A stretch of 64,000 nt of DNA from CAZGSD01 sp964528305 (GTDB taxonomy: Bacteria > Patescibacteriota > Gracilibacteria > UBA1369): positions 160,736-224,735 of the forward strand of contig CAZGSD010000001.1 in the NCBI GenBank assembly GCA_964528305.1. Reading direction: 5' to 3'. This document shows, piece by piece, positions 9,021 to 19,000 of the stretch (its first letter is position 1; each line of letters opens with the position of its first letter). The notes under the pieces were generated by a model, which did no database searches, was not told the DNA's origin, and saw nothing but the letters and a program-made list of their open reading frames with translations. The position numbers were made by a program, and so were the translations under genes.

Positions 9021-9740
9021 TTACTCCTCCGTGGTTGTGATATATGTACTGGGAGTATTATTTGGCGTCCCGATAATATTGGAAATATTATTCCCAGCTC
9101 CATCCTCCGCAGTTACATTAGCAGTAGAGGTTATACCGAAACCAATATTTTCACTATCACCATTGGCAAAAGCATTATCGGAAATATCCCCAACAACATA
9201 TGCCGTGACGGTGTTACCCGCTGAAATAATCCAATTCATGTCCGTGAATGTTACGCTTCCATCGTTTTGAACACTTTGAGAAGTAGCAATAACTGATCCT
9301 GTTGAGTCTTCGAGATATACACTTCCAACATAAGAATTGAGCAGAGTGCTGTTATCAGAACCCGTACCTGTAGAGCTGAAAGCAGAGGCGTTACCGTTAT
9401 CATCCAAGTAACCTGTCAAAGTCAGGTCAGTAACTTTACAATAGGTTCTAGCCGAGCAGGCGAATGAAAGACCAACAAATTTAACATTACTGCTTCCTTT
9501 GACCACAGTATGAATCCCTGGAGTGCTAGCAAGATGTAAATTTAAGGCCGTGCGTCCTGGTCTCCGAATAATCTCCTCCATATTGGAGGGAACAGCAACT
9601 CTTTTAACTACCATTATATTTTCTAACCTTCCTTGTAGAATCCACCCATTCTGCAAGCCGGCTACCACACTTATAACAACAACCCCTACTACTGAAACAA
9701 CCACTGCGACAATCTTTTTTGTTTTTGAATTCATACTCAT
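9021..9740 (-). CDS. Membrane-anchored surface protein, unknown
   Basis: No named family recognised. The 239-aa product has a charged start (MNSKTKK) and a hydrophobic segment at about residues 9-28 (IVAVVVSVVGVVVISVVAG), so it is anchored or secreted. The rest is Ser/Thr/Asn/Gly-rich and beta-prone, with the block SYVGSVYLEDSTGSV followed by VTFTDMNWIISAGNT. Such blocks resemble the Ig-like repeats found in CPR S-layer proteins, including those at 53556-56021 in this window. Two in-frame ATGs lie at the start (MSMNSK); the first is 6 bases upstream of the second. The gene stands alone and is transcribed away from the zincin gene at 9901. Confidence 0.75.
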   Translation of the reverse strand: MSMNSKTKKIVAVVVSVVGVVVISVVAGLQNGWILQGRLENIMVVKRVAVPSNMEEIIRRPGRTALNLHLASTPGIHTVVKGSSNVKFVGLSFACSARTYCKVTDLTLTGYLDDNGNASAFSSTGTGSDNSTLLNSYVGSVYLEDSTGSVIATSQSVQNDGSVTFTDMNWIISAGNTVTAYVVGDISDNAFANGDSENIGFGITSTANVTAEDGAGNNISNIIGTPNNTPSTYITTTEE

Positions 9741-9900
9741 GTTTATGATTAAATCCTTGTATTATACCACATTTCCTATTCACATCAAAACTAGTACAAA
9801 TGACAGCCTCTACTTTTACATTACACTCTTGTACGGGTAGTGCATTTGCCTTGCTAAGCAAAGCTATAGTAGTATGGCAGCTTATTGTTAATATATTGTT

Positions 9901-10989
9901 ATGATCAAAAAACCTGATCGCCCTAAGTTGGCCCCATTAAGCCGAGATAGGCGGCCAGAAAGGCGCCTACCCGCCAGGACAACGGGGACTGATTCTGATC
10001 AACCACAAAGAATCAGCGTAAATACGAAGAGACTATTGGTAGTGGCACTTTTAGCCATGGGAGGATATGAAGTAGTGAAGTTTGGGCAATCTTCTCCGAC
10101 ACCAGAACATTCTGGCACAAGGCCCCCGTTACTACCAACCTCATCCAACCCAGACATCTCTAAGGTTCAAACTAATTTTGGCGTCATGGCAGAGATGGTT
10201 TCTCCTGAAAATGAAGAAAAAACCAATCAAATAATTACCGAACTGACGCGGGAGTTTGGTGAATTTCAACAACGTTTAATTCCCAAAATTCAGCAAGTGA
10301 GTGATCCTAACCTCAGAGCCTGCCTACTGAGGCCATTTGATACTTGGAACTATAATCAAAAAAATAATCCCGATACTAATGGAGTCCGCATCCAAAGAGT
10401 TTTAGTTAATGGAGGTAAAATGAATGTTCACAGTCATGGGGAGTTTTATTATATGGCTGGCCAAGACAAGAAAGTCCCCAATCACTCAGCAGCATACTCA
10501 CCAGCTGGAAAATTAATAATGATTCCCGCAGGTACTCGTTTCAAAAGTGATATAGCTAAATTAGTAGTATTTCACGAATTGCAACATGCGACTTTTGATA
10601 TAGTCCAAAGAAAAAGTTTTCGAACCCAAGCAGACCTGGATCAGTATAATGATTTCAATAAAAATAAAATCGATTTAGCTGATGAAGCAATGGCTTTTGC
10701 TTTAGAAATTGAACTTTTGAATATTTTACTAGAAGGAAAATTACGCGAATCTGTTATGAACAAGTCACCTTTAAATCTAGCCGAAATACGGACAAGATTA
10801 AATGCTACTCAGACAGATTATCAAGACTTTTTAACTCTCTGGAGATTAAGCCAGTCCTATTACCCTCAAGGGTTTTCCTCAGTTGGACCAGCTGGAAATT
10901 TTATCCAAGAACTGGCTCTACTCTATAAAGATGAGCCACTTTATATTCGGCATGCCGATGGAGGCGTTACGCCTTATCAAAATAAATAA
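9901..10989 (+). CDS. Predicted membrane-anchored zincin-like metallopeptidase
   Basis: The 362-aa protein starts with a basic stretch (about residues 1-48), one hydrophobic segment (about 49-58, VVALLAMGGYEV) and a Pro/Ser linker. The core contains VVFHELQHATFD at residues 225-229 for HELQH, an exact HExxH zinc-binding motif with the catalytic Glu. It is followed 33 residues later by ADEAMAFALEIE, whose acidic residues could supply the third ligand. Substrate and family are unknown to me. AAGTRFKSDIAKL just before the motif resembles the strand that precedes the active-site helix in gluzincins. Base use is more AT-rich than in alaS next to it. The assignment rests on the motif and its context only. 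Confidence 0.6.
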   Translation: MIKKPDRPKLAPLSRDRRPERRLPARTTGTDSDQPQRISVNTKRLLVVALLAMGGYEVVKFGQSSPTPEHSGTRPPLLPTSSNPDISKVQTNFGVMAEMVSPENEEKTNQIITELTREFGEFQQRLIPKIQQVSDPNLRACLLRPFDTWNYNQKNNPDTNGVRIQRVLVNGGKMNVHSHGEFYYMAGQDKKVPNHSAAYSPAGKLIMIPAGTRFKSDIAKLVVFHELQHATFDIVQRKSFRTQADLDQYNDFNKNKIDLADEAMAFALEIELLNILLEGKLRESVMNKSPLNLAEIRTRLNATQTDYQDFLTLWRLSQSYYPQGFSSVGPAGNFIQELALLYKDEPLYIRHADGGVTPYQNK

Positions 10990-11100
10990 GCTATCATTTA
11001 TCATCTGATAAGTGGGCGATTCGTGGGTATTTAATAGATTTGCTTGCCTCCCAAGGGGTAAAAACTTTAAGATAGTGGCCTGAAACTTAAGCGCTATCCC

Positions 11101-13167
11101 ATGCCCACAGCTAATGAAATTCGCCAGAGATATATTGATTTTTTTGTAAAAAAACATGGTCATCAGCAGATTGCCTCGGCTTCGCTGCTGCCCGAGAATG
11201 ATCCAACCGTGCTTTTCACCACCGCCGGCATGCAGCCACTGGTGCCCTATCTGATGGGCGAAAAGCATCCTGCCGGGACTCGATTGGTGGATTCGCAAAA
11301 ATGTATTCGTACTGATGATATAGAGGAGGTGGGCGACGCCACGCATTGTACTTTTTTTGAAATGCTGGGGAATTGGTCGCTGGGAGATTATTTCAAAAAA
11401 GAATCGATTGCCATGAGCTACGAGCTGCTGACTACTCCTTGGGCGGATGGTGGATTTGGGCTGAATGCTGAGCGTTTGCGGGTGACTTGTTTTGAGGGTG
11501 ACTCCAATGTGGAGCGAGATTTGGAAGCGGCTGGATATTGGAAAGAATTGGGTTTTGTGGACAGCTCCGAGGCGGCTGAAAGTGATAGGCGACTCATTTA
11601 TTTTTATGAAAAAAAGAAAAACTGGTGGGGACCGGCCGGATTGACTGGACCTTGTGGGCCGGATACGGAGATTTTCTTTGATCGCAATCCGGAGCTTTCT
11701 CCGCATGAGCACGCACCGAACTCTTCGGATGAATTGAGAGAGAAATATCCTCTGCCCGACGGCTCAGGCCGCTGCCATCCGAACTGCGAATGTGGGCGTT
11801 ATACGGAAATTTGGAATAATGTTTTCATGCAGTTCAATAAAAAAGCTGATGGTAGTTTTGAGGAATTGGCTCAGAAAAACGTTGATACGGGCATGGGTTT
11901 TGAAAGAATTGTGGCGGTGCTGCAGGGGAAAACCAATCATTATGAGACGGAGCTGTTTGCGCCGGTGATTAAGAATGTGCTGGGATTAGCAGGGAAAGAT
12001 TATAGGTATGCTGCTCTACCAGATAGATTGAATTCTAAAACAATGGATGTAGTAAATCAGTTTATTGAGGAGGATGGTAGCATGAGCTTCGATAATTCCG
12101 AAAAAGTCTTTGAAGAAATGTCTAAGGGCCTAGCAGGAGAGGTGTCTGTCGTGAATGATGAAATTGTGTCCTCCAGAATTATCGCTGATCATCTGCGCGC
12201 GGCGGTGTTTATACTGGGGGATAAAATGGCTGTGACTCCCAGTAATACTGATCAGGGATATATCTTGCGCCGCTTGATCCGCCGCGCGATTCGGCATGGC
12301 AGGAAGCTGGGAATCAATGAAAATTTCACTGATAAAATCGCGGCCATGTTTATCAGTGATTACTCTGATGTATATCCTGAATTGGCCCAGAATCGTGAAC
12401 GCATCCTGAATGAATTAAAGAAAGAAGAAGAAAAATTTCAAAAAACTTTGGAGAATGGTTTGAGGGAAATGAAGAAAATCTTCAGTGAGGCGGGAGGGTT
12501 GTCAGCTCAGCAGTTAGCGGAAAAGGCTTTTTTCCTCTATGAATCTTATGGCTTCCCCCAGGAAATGATTGTAGAAGAATTGCTAGCTACTGGTTTAGAT
12601 TTGGATGTAAAAACTTTTGCCACAGCTTTTGATGGAAAATTCAAGGCGCATCAAGATTTGTCACGCCTGGGGGCGGAACAGAAATTCGCTGGCGGCTTGG
12701 CTGATCATTCTGACGAAAGCCGCAAATTACATACCGCCACTCACCTGCTCCATGAAGCCCTTAAACAGGTTTTGGGGCGTGAGGTCGAACAAAGAGGTTC
12801 CAATATCACGGCTGAGCGATTGCGTTTTGATTTTAATTATCCACAGAAAATGACGCCTGAGCAGATCAAACAGGTGGAGGATATTGTGAACTCAGCGATT
12901 GCGAGAAAGCTGCCTATTAGTTTTGAAGTGATGACAGTGGCGGAAGCCAAGGCTGCAGGTGCTATTGGCCTGTTTGAAGAAAAATATGGTGATCAGATTA
13001 AAGTCTATCGTATGGGTGATTTTTCGCTGGAGATTTGTGGAGGGCCGCATGCGGATAATACTGGTGATTTGAAGGCTTTTAAAATTCAGAAAGAAGAGGC
13101 TTCCTCGGCCGGTGTGCGCCGCATCAAGGCAGTGATTGGAGAGGCGGCTTTGGCTGGGGGCAAATAA
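11101..13167 (+). CDS. alaS: Alanyl-tRNA synthetase, short form without C-Ala domain
   Basis: This enzyme charges tRNA(Ala). The N-terminal class II catalytic domain (FTTAGMQPLVPYL, FFEMLGNWSLGDYF, TGPCGPDTEIFF), the tRNA-recognition domain (VTPSNTDQGYILRRLIRRA) and the editing domain are all present. The editing domain carries both zinc motifs, HTATHLLH and CGGPH. The protein ends about 20 residues after the editing core (GVRRIKAVIG), so the C-terminal oligomerisation/C-Ala region of the usual ~875-aa enzyme is absent at 688 aa. An extra ~40 residues (about 300-345) sit before the IIADHLRAAVFIL block. The ATG start is followed at once by the conserved ANEIRQRYIDFF. Confidence 0.97.
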   Translation: MPTANEIRQRYIDFFVKKHGHQQIASASLLPENDPTVLFTTAGMQPLVPYLMGEKHPAGTRLVDSQKCIRTDDIEEVGDATHCTFFEMLGNWSLGDYFKKESIAMSYELLTTPWADGGFGLNAERLRVTCFEGDSNVERDLEAAGYWKELGFVDSSEAAESDRRLIYFYEKKKNWWGPAGLTGPCGPDTEIFFDRNPELSPHEHAPNSSDELREKYPLPDGSGRCHPNCECGRYTEIWNNVFMQFNKKADGSFEELAQKNVDTGMGFERIVAVLQGKTNHYETELFAPVIKNVLGLAGKDYRYAALPDRLNSKTMDVVNQFIEEDGSMSFDNSEKVFEEMSKGLAGEVSVVNDEIVSSRIIADHLRAAVFILGDKMAVTPSNTDQGYILRRLIRRAIRHGRKLGINENFTDKIAAMFISDYSDVYPELAQNRERILNELKKEEEKFQKTLENGLREMKKIFSEAGGLSAQQLAEKAFFLYESYGFPQEMIVEELLATGLDLDVKTFATAFDGKFKAHQDLSRLGAEQKFAGGLADHSDESRKLHTATHLLHEALKQVLGREVEQRGSNITAERLRFDFNYPQKMTPEQIKQVEDIVNSAIARKLPISFEVMTVAEAKAAGAIGLFEEKYGDQIKVYRMGDFSLEICGGPHADNTGDLKAFKIQKEEASSAGVRRIKAVIGEAALAGGK

Positions 13168-13176
13168 AAAATTATC

Positions 13177-13449
13177 ATGAAAGAAATCAATCAACCCTAT
13201 GAAAAGCATATTTTTGTCTGCTGCAATGTCAAAGCGGACGGGACTGGCTGTGGGGCCCGTGGTGGGGAGGAATTGCGAGCGAAATTAAAAAAACAGGGGT
13301 TGGAAAAAGGATTGGCAAAGCTGCGAGTCAATAAAGCTGGCTGTCTGGGGTTTTGCGAGGAATCGGTAGCCGTGGGGGTTTATCCAGAGGGAAAGTTTTT
13401 TGTCGAGGTGAAGCCGGAGGAGGCTAGGCTGGAGGATTTCTTGATTTGA
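13177..13449 (+). CDS. [2Fe-2S] ferredoxin-like (thioredoxin-fold) protein
   Basis: A 90-aa protein starting EKHIFVCCNVKADGTGCG and later AGCLGFCEESVAVGVYP. This CX(n)C ... CxxxC spacing is that of thioredoxin-like [2Fe-2S] ferredoxins (NuoE/2Fe-2S Shethna type). It probably transfers electrons or binds a cluster in the cytoplasm; the partner is unknown. It begins 9 bases after alaS and is likely cotranscribed with it. The gene ends in TGA. Confidence 0.85.
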   Translation: MKEINQPYEKHIFVCCNVKADGTGCGARGGEELRAKLKKQGLEKGLAKLRVNKAGCLGFCEESVAVGVYPEGKFFVEVKPEEARLEDFLI

Positions 13450-13654
13450 TATTTTTGCTAATGGAGCAAATTTATCGTAATCACATGTGCCCGGGCACAC
13501 TAAATTGCGATCCTTTTTACTGACTGGCAATTATATGGTAAATAGGAATGCACGTGCAGATGTGTATTGCCAGGTTTTTGTAAACATAACAAGTCTCTTG
13601 TAAATTACGCGTGCACTTGTATTGAGATTTGGCGAAATTAAGGCAATGGCTAGG

Positions 13655-13682
13655 TTGACTCCTTCTGCACTTGTGTTATACT
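13655..13682 (+). promoter_or_regulatory. Sigma-70-type promoter for the small secreted protein gene
   Basis: TTGACT (13655-13660) and TATACT (13677-13682) are separated by 16 bases, and the ATG is at 13712. The upstream spacer (13450-13650) also holds a 14-bp palindrome TGTGCCCGGGCACA (13486-13499) and TGCACGTGCA (13549-13558). Confidence 0.65.
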
Positions 13683-13711
13683 ATATATAGTATTACCTTC
13701 AAGTTTATATT

Positions 13712-14074
13712 ATGGCTGGATTTAAAAAACATCTGGAATCTGTGACTGCTGCTGCAGCTATAGCTCTGGCGGCCGTACCAACCGTGGCTTGTTCAACTGA
13801 AAACTGCTCGGTCAAAGGTGGGACGGTGGAAGCTCAAGCATATGATGGAAAACCTCTGGATATAGACGCCCAATGCGCCGCCAATAAAAAACTGGTTTAT
13901 AAATGTTTAGCTGTGGGAGATGGCATTGTTGAGGGGTCACAATTACATGTTTTGCGCTGCGATGATGCTGATAGAAAAGCTAAAGCAGCTGATTTGAGCG
14001 CTAATAGCGATTATGTTAAATGTCATGGAAGCGAAAATCCTGATGACATAGTTGCCAGCTGCACTACAAAATAG
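13712..14074 (+). CDS. Small Cys-containing secreted protein, unknown
   Basis: The 120-aa product has a basic start (MAGFKKH) and an Ala-rich hydrophobic stretch (about residues 11-26, TAAAAIALAAVPTVAC), compatible with a signal peptide. The Cys at the end of that stretch is not in a strict lipobox. The mature part has six Cys in pairs (NCSVK, DAQC, YKCL, LRCDD, VKCHG, ASCTTK), suggesting disulphides outside the cell. No family recognised. It has its own promoter and is followed by two tRNA genes on the opposite strand. Confidence 0.7.
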   Translation: MAGFKKHLESVTAAAAIALAAVPTVACSTENCSVKGGTVEAQAYDGKPLDIDAQCAANKKLVYKCLAVGDGIVEGSQLHVLRCDDADRKAKAADLSANSDYVKCHGSENPDDIVASCTTK

Positions 14075-14102
14075 ATTTAGGGCCTACTGATGGCCGTTGA
14101 TC

Positions 14103-14177
14103 TGGTAGTCCCAAGGGGAATCGAACCCCTATTTCCACCGTGAGAGGGTGGCGTCCTAACCGTTAGACGATGGGACC
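14103..14177 (-). tRNA. tRNA-Glu (anticodon CTC)
   Basis: Reading the minus strand, acceptor GGTCCCA pairs with TGGGACT (G-U at 1-72). The D-arm is GTC/GAC. The anticodon arm CCACC-CTCTCAC-GGTGG gives anticodon CTC. The T-arm is GGGG-TTCGATT-CCCC. The discriminator is A and CCA is encoded (14103-14105). Confidence 0.95.
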
Positions 14178-14192
14178 ACAGGACAGTCTAAA

Positions 14193-14268
14193 TGGTGCAA
14201 CCAAGAGGATTCGAACCTCTGACCTTCTCGACGTCAACGAGACGCTCTACCAACTGAGCTATGGTTGC
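14193..14268 (-). tRNA. tRNA-Val (anticodon GAC)
   Basis: On the minus strand: acceptor GCAACCA/TGGTTGC, D-stem GCTC/GAGC, anticodon arm TCTCG-TTGACGT-CGAGA giving GAC, T-arm AGAGG-TTCGAAT-CCTCT, discriminator A, and encoded CCA (14193-14195). It lies 15 bases upstream of tRNA-Glu and is probably cotranscribed with it. Confidence 0.95.
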
Positions 14269-14349
14269 ACAAATGCCGGACCGTGTTTACTGATGGCCCC
14301 GTGATTGTGCCTGAGCCGAGCGGAAAATTCAAGAAAATTTTAGTATGAC

Positions 14350-14378
14350 TTGAGCAGTCTTTAGCAATCTGATAAATT
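14350..14378 (+). promoter_or_regulatory. Possible promoter of the dnaJ-like gene
   Basis: TTGAGC (14350-14355) and TAAATT (14373-14378) are separated by 17 bases, 27 bases ahead of the ATG at 14405. The match is only fair. Confidence 0.4.
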
Positions 14379-14404
14379 AAGTGCCAGTTTAATACTACTA
14401 CCGA

Positions 14405-15346
14405 ATGGCTAAAGATTTTTATGAAATTTTAGGCGTGAAAAAGGACGCCAATGATCAGGATATCAAGCGGGCCTACCGTAAAATGGCCATGGAGTGGCAT
14501 CCAGATAAACATAAAGGTGACAAGGCTGCCGAAGCTAAATTCAAGGAAATCAACAAAGCTTATGAAACGCTGAGTGACCCGCAAAAACGAGCTGGCTATG
14601 ATCAATTTGGCGAGGCGGGGGCTAATTTTGCCGGTGGCGGCGGATTTGGTGGTGGATACAGTGGCGGGGGGTTTGATTTCAATAACATGCAGGGAAATTT
14701 TGATGGCCAGGGATTTGCCGATATTTTTGAGGCGTTTTTTACAGGCTTTGGAGCACAGCGTAATGGTCCGCGCAAAGGACGCAATCTGGAATTTGAATTA
14801 CGGGTGACTTTTGAAGAAGCGGTATTTGGGTGTGAAAAAGAATTGATGATTACCAGACCGGGGCGGGGCGGGGAGAAAAGTACTGAAAGCATTAAAGTAA
14901 AAATTCCGGCGGGCGTGGACAATGATTCCGTGGTTCGATTGTCCGGCAAGGGTGAGCCCGGTGTTAATAATGGCCCCATGGGTGATTTGTATGTGCATAT
15001 ACGCGTATCCCCACACAAAGAATTTGTGCGTCAAAACTCCGATGTACATAGCGCGCTGGAAATCAGTCTACTGATGGCGGTGCTTGGTGATGAAGTGCAG
15101 GTGAAAACTGTGCATGGTGAAGTGACATTGAAAATACCCGCCGGTACTCAGCCCGGAAAAGTTTTTAAATTGAAAGGTTATGGAATACAAAAACTGCATA
15201 GCGAGGAAAAAGGTGATCATTATGTGAAGGTGCAGGTGGCTATACCGACAAAACTATCTAAAAAAGAGCGCGAACTTTATCTGGAATTGGCCAATGAATC
15301 CCCAGGTGGTGCTCAAAAAAAGGGCGGGAAGGGGTTTTGGAAATAA
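14405..15346 (+). CDS. DnaJ/CbpA-type Hsp40 co-chaperone without zinc finger
   Basis: Hsp40 proteins deliver clients to DnaK and stimulate its ATPase. The J domain (residues 1-65) has the essential HPD at 32-34 (WHPDKH). It is followed by a Gly/Phe-rich stretch (about 70-105) and the two beta-barrel C-terminal domains (NLEFELRVTFEEAVFG, VKIPAGVDNDSVVRLSGKGE, LKIPAGTQPGKVFKLKG). The four CxxCxGxG repeats of DnaJ are missing, so this is a class II (CbpA-like) protein at 313 aa. The Lys/Gly-rich C-terminus (GAQKKGGKGFWK) is short. It is monocistronic with a possible promoter just upstream. Confidence 0.94.
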   Translation: MAKDFYEILGVKKDANDQDIKRAYRKMAMEWHPDKHKGDKAAEAKFKEINKAYETLSDPQKRAGYDQFGEAGANFAGGGGFGGGYSGGGFDFNNMQGNFDGQGFADIFEAFFTGFGAQRNGPRKGRNLEFELRVTFEEAVFGCEKELMITRPGRGGEKSTESIKVKIPAGVDNDSVVRLSGKGEPGVNNGPMGDLYVHIRVSPHKEFVRQNSDVHSALEISLLMAVLGDEVQVKTVHGEVTLKIPAGTQPGKVFKLKGYGIQKLHSEEKGDHYVKVQVAIPTKLSKKERELYLELANESPGGAQKKGGKGFWK

Positions 15347-15465
15347 GCGGCGCGAATTTGTAATACTTTTTATCTCGTGGCAGTTTTACTAGTGTGAACC
15401 AATCACGGTTATACAATTTTGTTGCTTGTCTTCACCAGTAATCTAGCCTATAAATAAGAAGTCTT

Positions 15466-16035
15466 TTGCTTGCCGCCTTGACACAAAAAACTGAATTGGA
15501 ATCAGAAATAATTGAATCAGCTAAAACTGATAGCGATGCTTTTGCGCGGCTCTATGATTTTTATTTCCCACGGGTATACGCTTTTACCATGTCCAAAGTG
15601 AGTGATCGTGAATTGGCAGAAGATATAGTCAGCGAGATTTTTATAAAGGTGTTGGATAATTTGCCAAAATATCAGGACAGAGGCCTGCCTTTCACAGCTT
15701 GGCTATTCACGATTAGTCGCCATGTGATTTTTGATCATTATGCTAAAAGGCAAAAGCAGCAGTCCGTGCCACTGGAAGAAAATCTGGATCAGCGTGATGA
15801 TGACGCCGAGCGCTCCCCTGCCCATACTGCCGCGCACAGCGAACTTTCTGAGCAAGTGCGAGCGGTGATGGCTAAACTTCCCGAAAGGGATTTGACCATA
15901 GTACAACTGAAATTTTTTGCCGGTTTGAATAATCGGGAAATCGCCGCCACGCTCAATCTATCGGAAAGCAATGTGGGAATAATACTGTTTCGCGTACTGA
16001 GAAAGATAAAACCTGATTTAGCTAATCTCTATTAG
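15466..16035 (+). CDS. RNA polymerase sigma factor, ECF-like (sigma-70 family)
   Basis: A 189-aa sigma factor with region 2 (ARLYDFYFPRVYAFT, LAEDIVSEIFIKVLDNL, FTAWLFTISRHVIFDHY) and region 4 (LPERDLTIVQLKFFAGL, NREIAATLNLSESNVGIIL). It has no region 1.1 or 3. It would redirect RNA polymerase to a small regulon. No ATG fits: translation may begin at TTG 15466, a few bases after AATAAGAAG, or at TTG 15478 just before the conserved part. The A2M gene starts 3 bases after this stop and has a cytoplasmic head that looks like an anti-sigma segment. I infer that the two are translationally coupled and that the membrane protein controls this factor. Confidence 0.93.
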   Translation: MLAALTQKTELESEIIESAKTDSDAFARLYDFYFPRVYAFTMSKVSDRELAEDIVSEIFIKVLDNLPKYQDRGLPFTAWLFTISRHVIFDHYAKRQKQQSVPLEENLDQRDDDAERSPAHTAAHSELSEQVRAVMAKLPERDLTIVQLKFFAGLNNREIAATLNLSESNVGIILFRVLRKIKPDLANLY

Positions 16036-16037
16036 AT

Positions 16038-19000
16038 ATGTTTAAAAGAAATCAAAAAATCAGGGATTTGGAAAAGGCTCTACAGGATGGCATAAAAAAT
16101 CCCGCCATGGCTGAGCTTTTGGAGGCTATAAATAAAAATGCTCCTAAGCAGGCTAGAGCAGAATTTCGTGATAATTTGAAAGCTAAATTATTAAATAGTT
16201 TTAACATGCGCAAAGCTGAAAAACATGACCGAGAGGCTGGGCTGGGATTTCAGTTGTGGCGAGATTTGCGATTCCGTGGTTGGGCGGTAGCGTTGGCTGG
16301 ACTGATATTGGTAGTACTTGGAGCGGTGATTTCTTATCCATTGATACCAGCGCCAACGGTTCAAGGTTATTTATTAAAAGGTGCTACTAGAGAAATGTCT
16401 GCCAATGCGCCTTTTCAAATTACTTTTAGTCAATTGATGGATCATGGGTCAGTGGAGAAAAATTTCCAGATCGAGCCGATTATCCCAGGTAAATTCCGCT
16501 GGAAAGGCAATACCATGATTTATGAAACAGGGCAGACTTTGAAAGATGGCGATGTTTACAAAATCACCATTGGAGAAGGGGCGCTGAGCTTGCTGCGTAA
16601 ACCACTAGCCAGTGAATACAGTGAGTTTTATAAAATAGTGAAAAGCCCACAGGTGGCCTTGATTACTCCCAATGATGGTTCTGTGGCTGTGCCAGTGGAC
16701 AGTAAAATCAATATTATGTTTGATCGGCCAATGACTGGCCTGACTACTTTGGGGGCCGGTCGGCAGAATTTCCCGGCAGTAAAGCTGGAACCAGCAGTGC
16801 GGGGACGCTGGAAATGGCTGGGGACCAGTACCATGCAATTCATACCGGAAAGTCTGCAGGAAGCGACCAGCTATCGCGTGGTGGTGCCGGCCGGCACCGA
16901 GGTGCTAGATGGAGGCCGCACGGAAAACGAAGTGGTGGCTAGTTTTGAAACGGCGCGTCCTGAACTGATACAAATGTGGGCGACTGATTCGCAAACTCCT
17001 ACTGAATTTTCACCACGCAGCAAAATTAAACTTACTTTCAATCAAAAAGTTGATCTAGCTAGCGCTACTTCCCTAATCAAATTGAAACGTTTGGAAAAAG
17101 GACAGGAAGTGGAAGAAGTATTGCGAGTAAGGTATTTCACTGAACAAGATTATCGGGATGAGCAGAATCAGAGCATGGATCTGCAGGCTATGAATCAGAT
17201 GGAAGAAATAAAAGAAGAAAGCGGAGTTAATACAGCAGTGCTGCCACCAAGTAAACCGACACAGGCTGAACTTTCCAAAAGTTTAATTGTGGAAAGCCAG
17301 TCAAATTTACAAGTCGGCCTCCCCTATCGTTTGACTGTAATGGCTGGCATACGTGGAGCGGCCGGCCCATTGACTACCCTGGCTGATCAGAATTTCGAAA
17401 TCCCGGCTATGATGGATTTGCAGATGACTGGGGCTGGAAATGTTGAGATTGCTCCGGACTCTGATGTTACTTTGGCTAGAGTGACTTTGCCATATAACGC
17501 CCGCATGGATTTGCGCAGCTTCCGGGACAAAATAACTGTTAATCCACCAGTAAAAGATGAAAAAGGATTGCTGGTGAAGGCTAATGTAACTACGGCTGAC
17601 TCCCCCAATAATATACGAATTGATTATGATTATCAGCCAGCTACTGATTACACCATCACGGTGGCGGCCGGAGTGAAGGATATATTTGGACGCAGCTGGA
17701 ATCAGCCCGCTGAGATTAAATTCCGTACGCCTAACTTCCGTCCAGCTCTGCTGCTGGAGACTGGTACTGATATAAGCGTAGTGGACGGTTCCAAACCTAG
17801 TCATTTTTATCTAAAATCCACCAATATTGATTATGCCGACGTGAAATTAAAAAATCTCAGCCGTGATGAGTTTGTGAGTTTTTATGGTAGTGGCTGGCTG
17901 GACTATGCTGCCATCAATATATCAGGTGAGGGAAATCTCTGGACTGGCCGTTTACCTATTAAACTGGCCACCAATCAGCGTGGGCATACTTTGCTGGATT
18001 TGGATAAATTGACTGGAGCCAAACTTTCACCCGGTTTTTATCAAATGGAAATTTCCAATCCGGCAGTGCTAAAGAATCAGTGTGATTATCAAGGAGTTTG
18101 TCAGAAAAAAATGAAAGTGGAAAAAACTTTGTTTGTGGTATCGAAATCGGCTTTAGCTGTGAAATTTAACACTAAAGAAATGCTGGTCTGGTCTACCAAT
18201 TTAAGTAAAGGTGAACCGGTAAAAGATATGAAAATATCAGTATTAGGCATTGGAGGAAATGCCACCAGTGACGCCAGTGGATTGGCCCGCATAACTCTAG
18301 CAGATACTGATGCGGATGGTGGATATAGAGATTATTTGATTTTTGGTGAGACGGCTGATGGTGATATTAGTTTTGCCCACTCGACCTGGAGTGAAGGTAT
18401 TGCTCCTTGGAATTTTGGAATTAATAGCGAAAGTATTGCTCCTGAATATTATGGCTATGTTTATACTGATAGGCCGATTTATCGCCCTGATCAGGAAGTG
18501 TTTTTCAAAGGTATAGTGAGACAGGAAAAACAGGATAAATTCCGCTTGCCTACAGCCAAAACTGTGCAGGTAACAATAGACGATCCATTGGGTAATCGCG
18601 TGCTGACCAAAGATTTGCCGCTGAGCTCCAATGGGACTTTCAGTGGCAGCCTGAAACTGGGTAAAAACATTAATAGTGGAGATTATTATATGAGGGCCAT
18701 GCTAACCGATGTGACCGGCCCGGAATGGCTCCGGCAATTTACTAGCAGCTTCCGGGTTTATGAATATCGCAAACCGGAATATAAATTGGATTTGATTACG
18801 GACCGGCCGGAATACGTCAATGGTGAACAGGCTAAAGTTACTGTTAATGCTGGTTATTTCTTTGGGGCGCCTTTGCCGAAAGCCAAAGTTTCCTGGAATC
18901 TACAGGCCAAGGACTATTATTTTATCTTGCCGGAAGAATTGGCGGGTAAACTGGCGGGCAGCTGGTTTAGTTTCGCTAGTGAAGGACTTTTTTGCTACTG

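Noticed and set aside
10918..11712. 264-aa frame on the minus strand over alaS
   Set aside because: It is the antisense shadow of a clear alanyl-tRNA synthetase gene and of the zincin end.
16605..17804. Antisense frames over the A2M gene
   Set aside because: Shadows of a 2109-aa gene with clear domain motifs on the plus strand.
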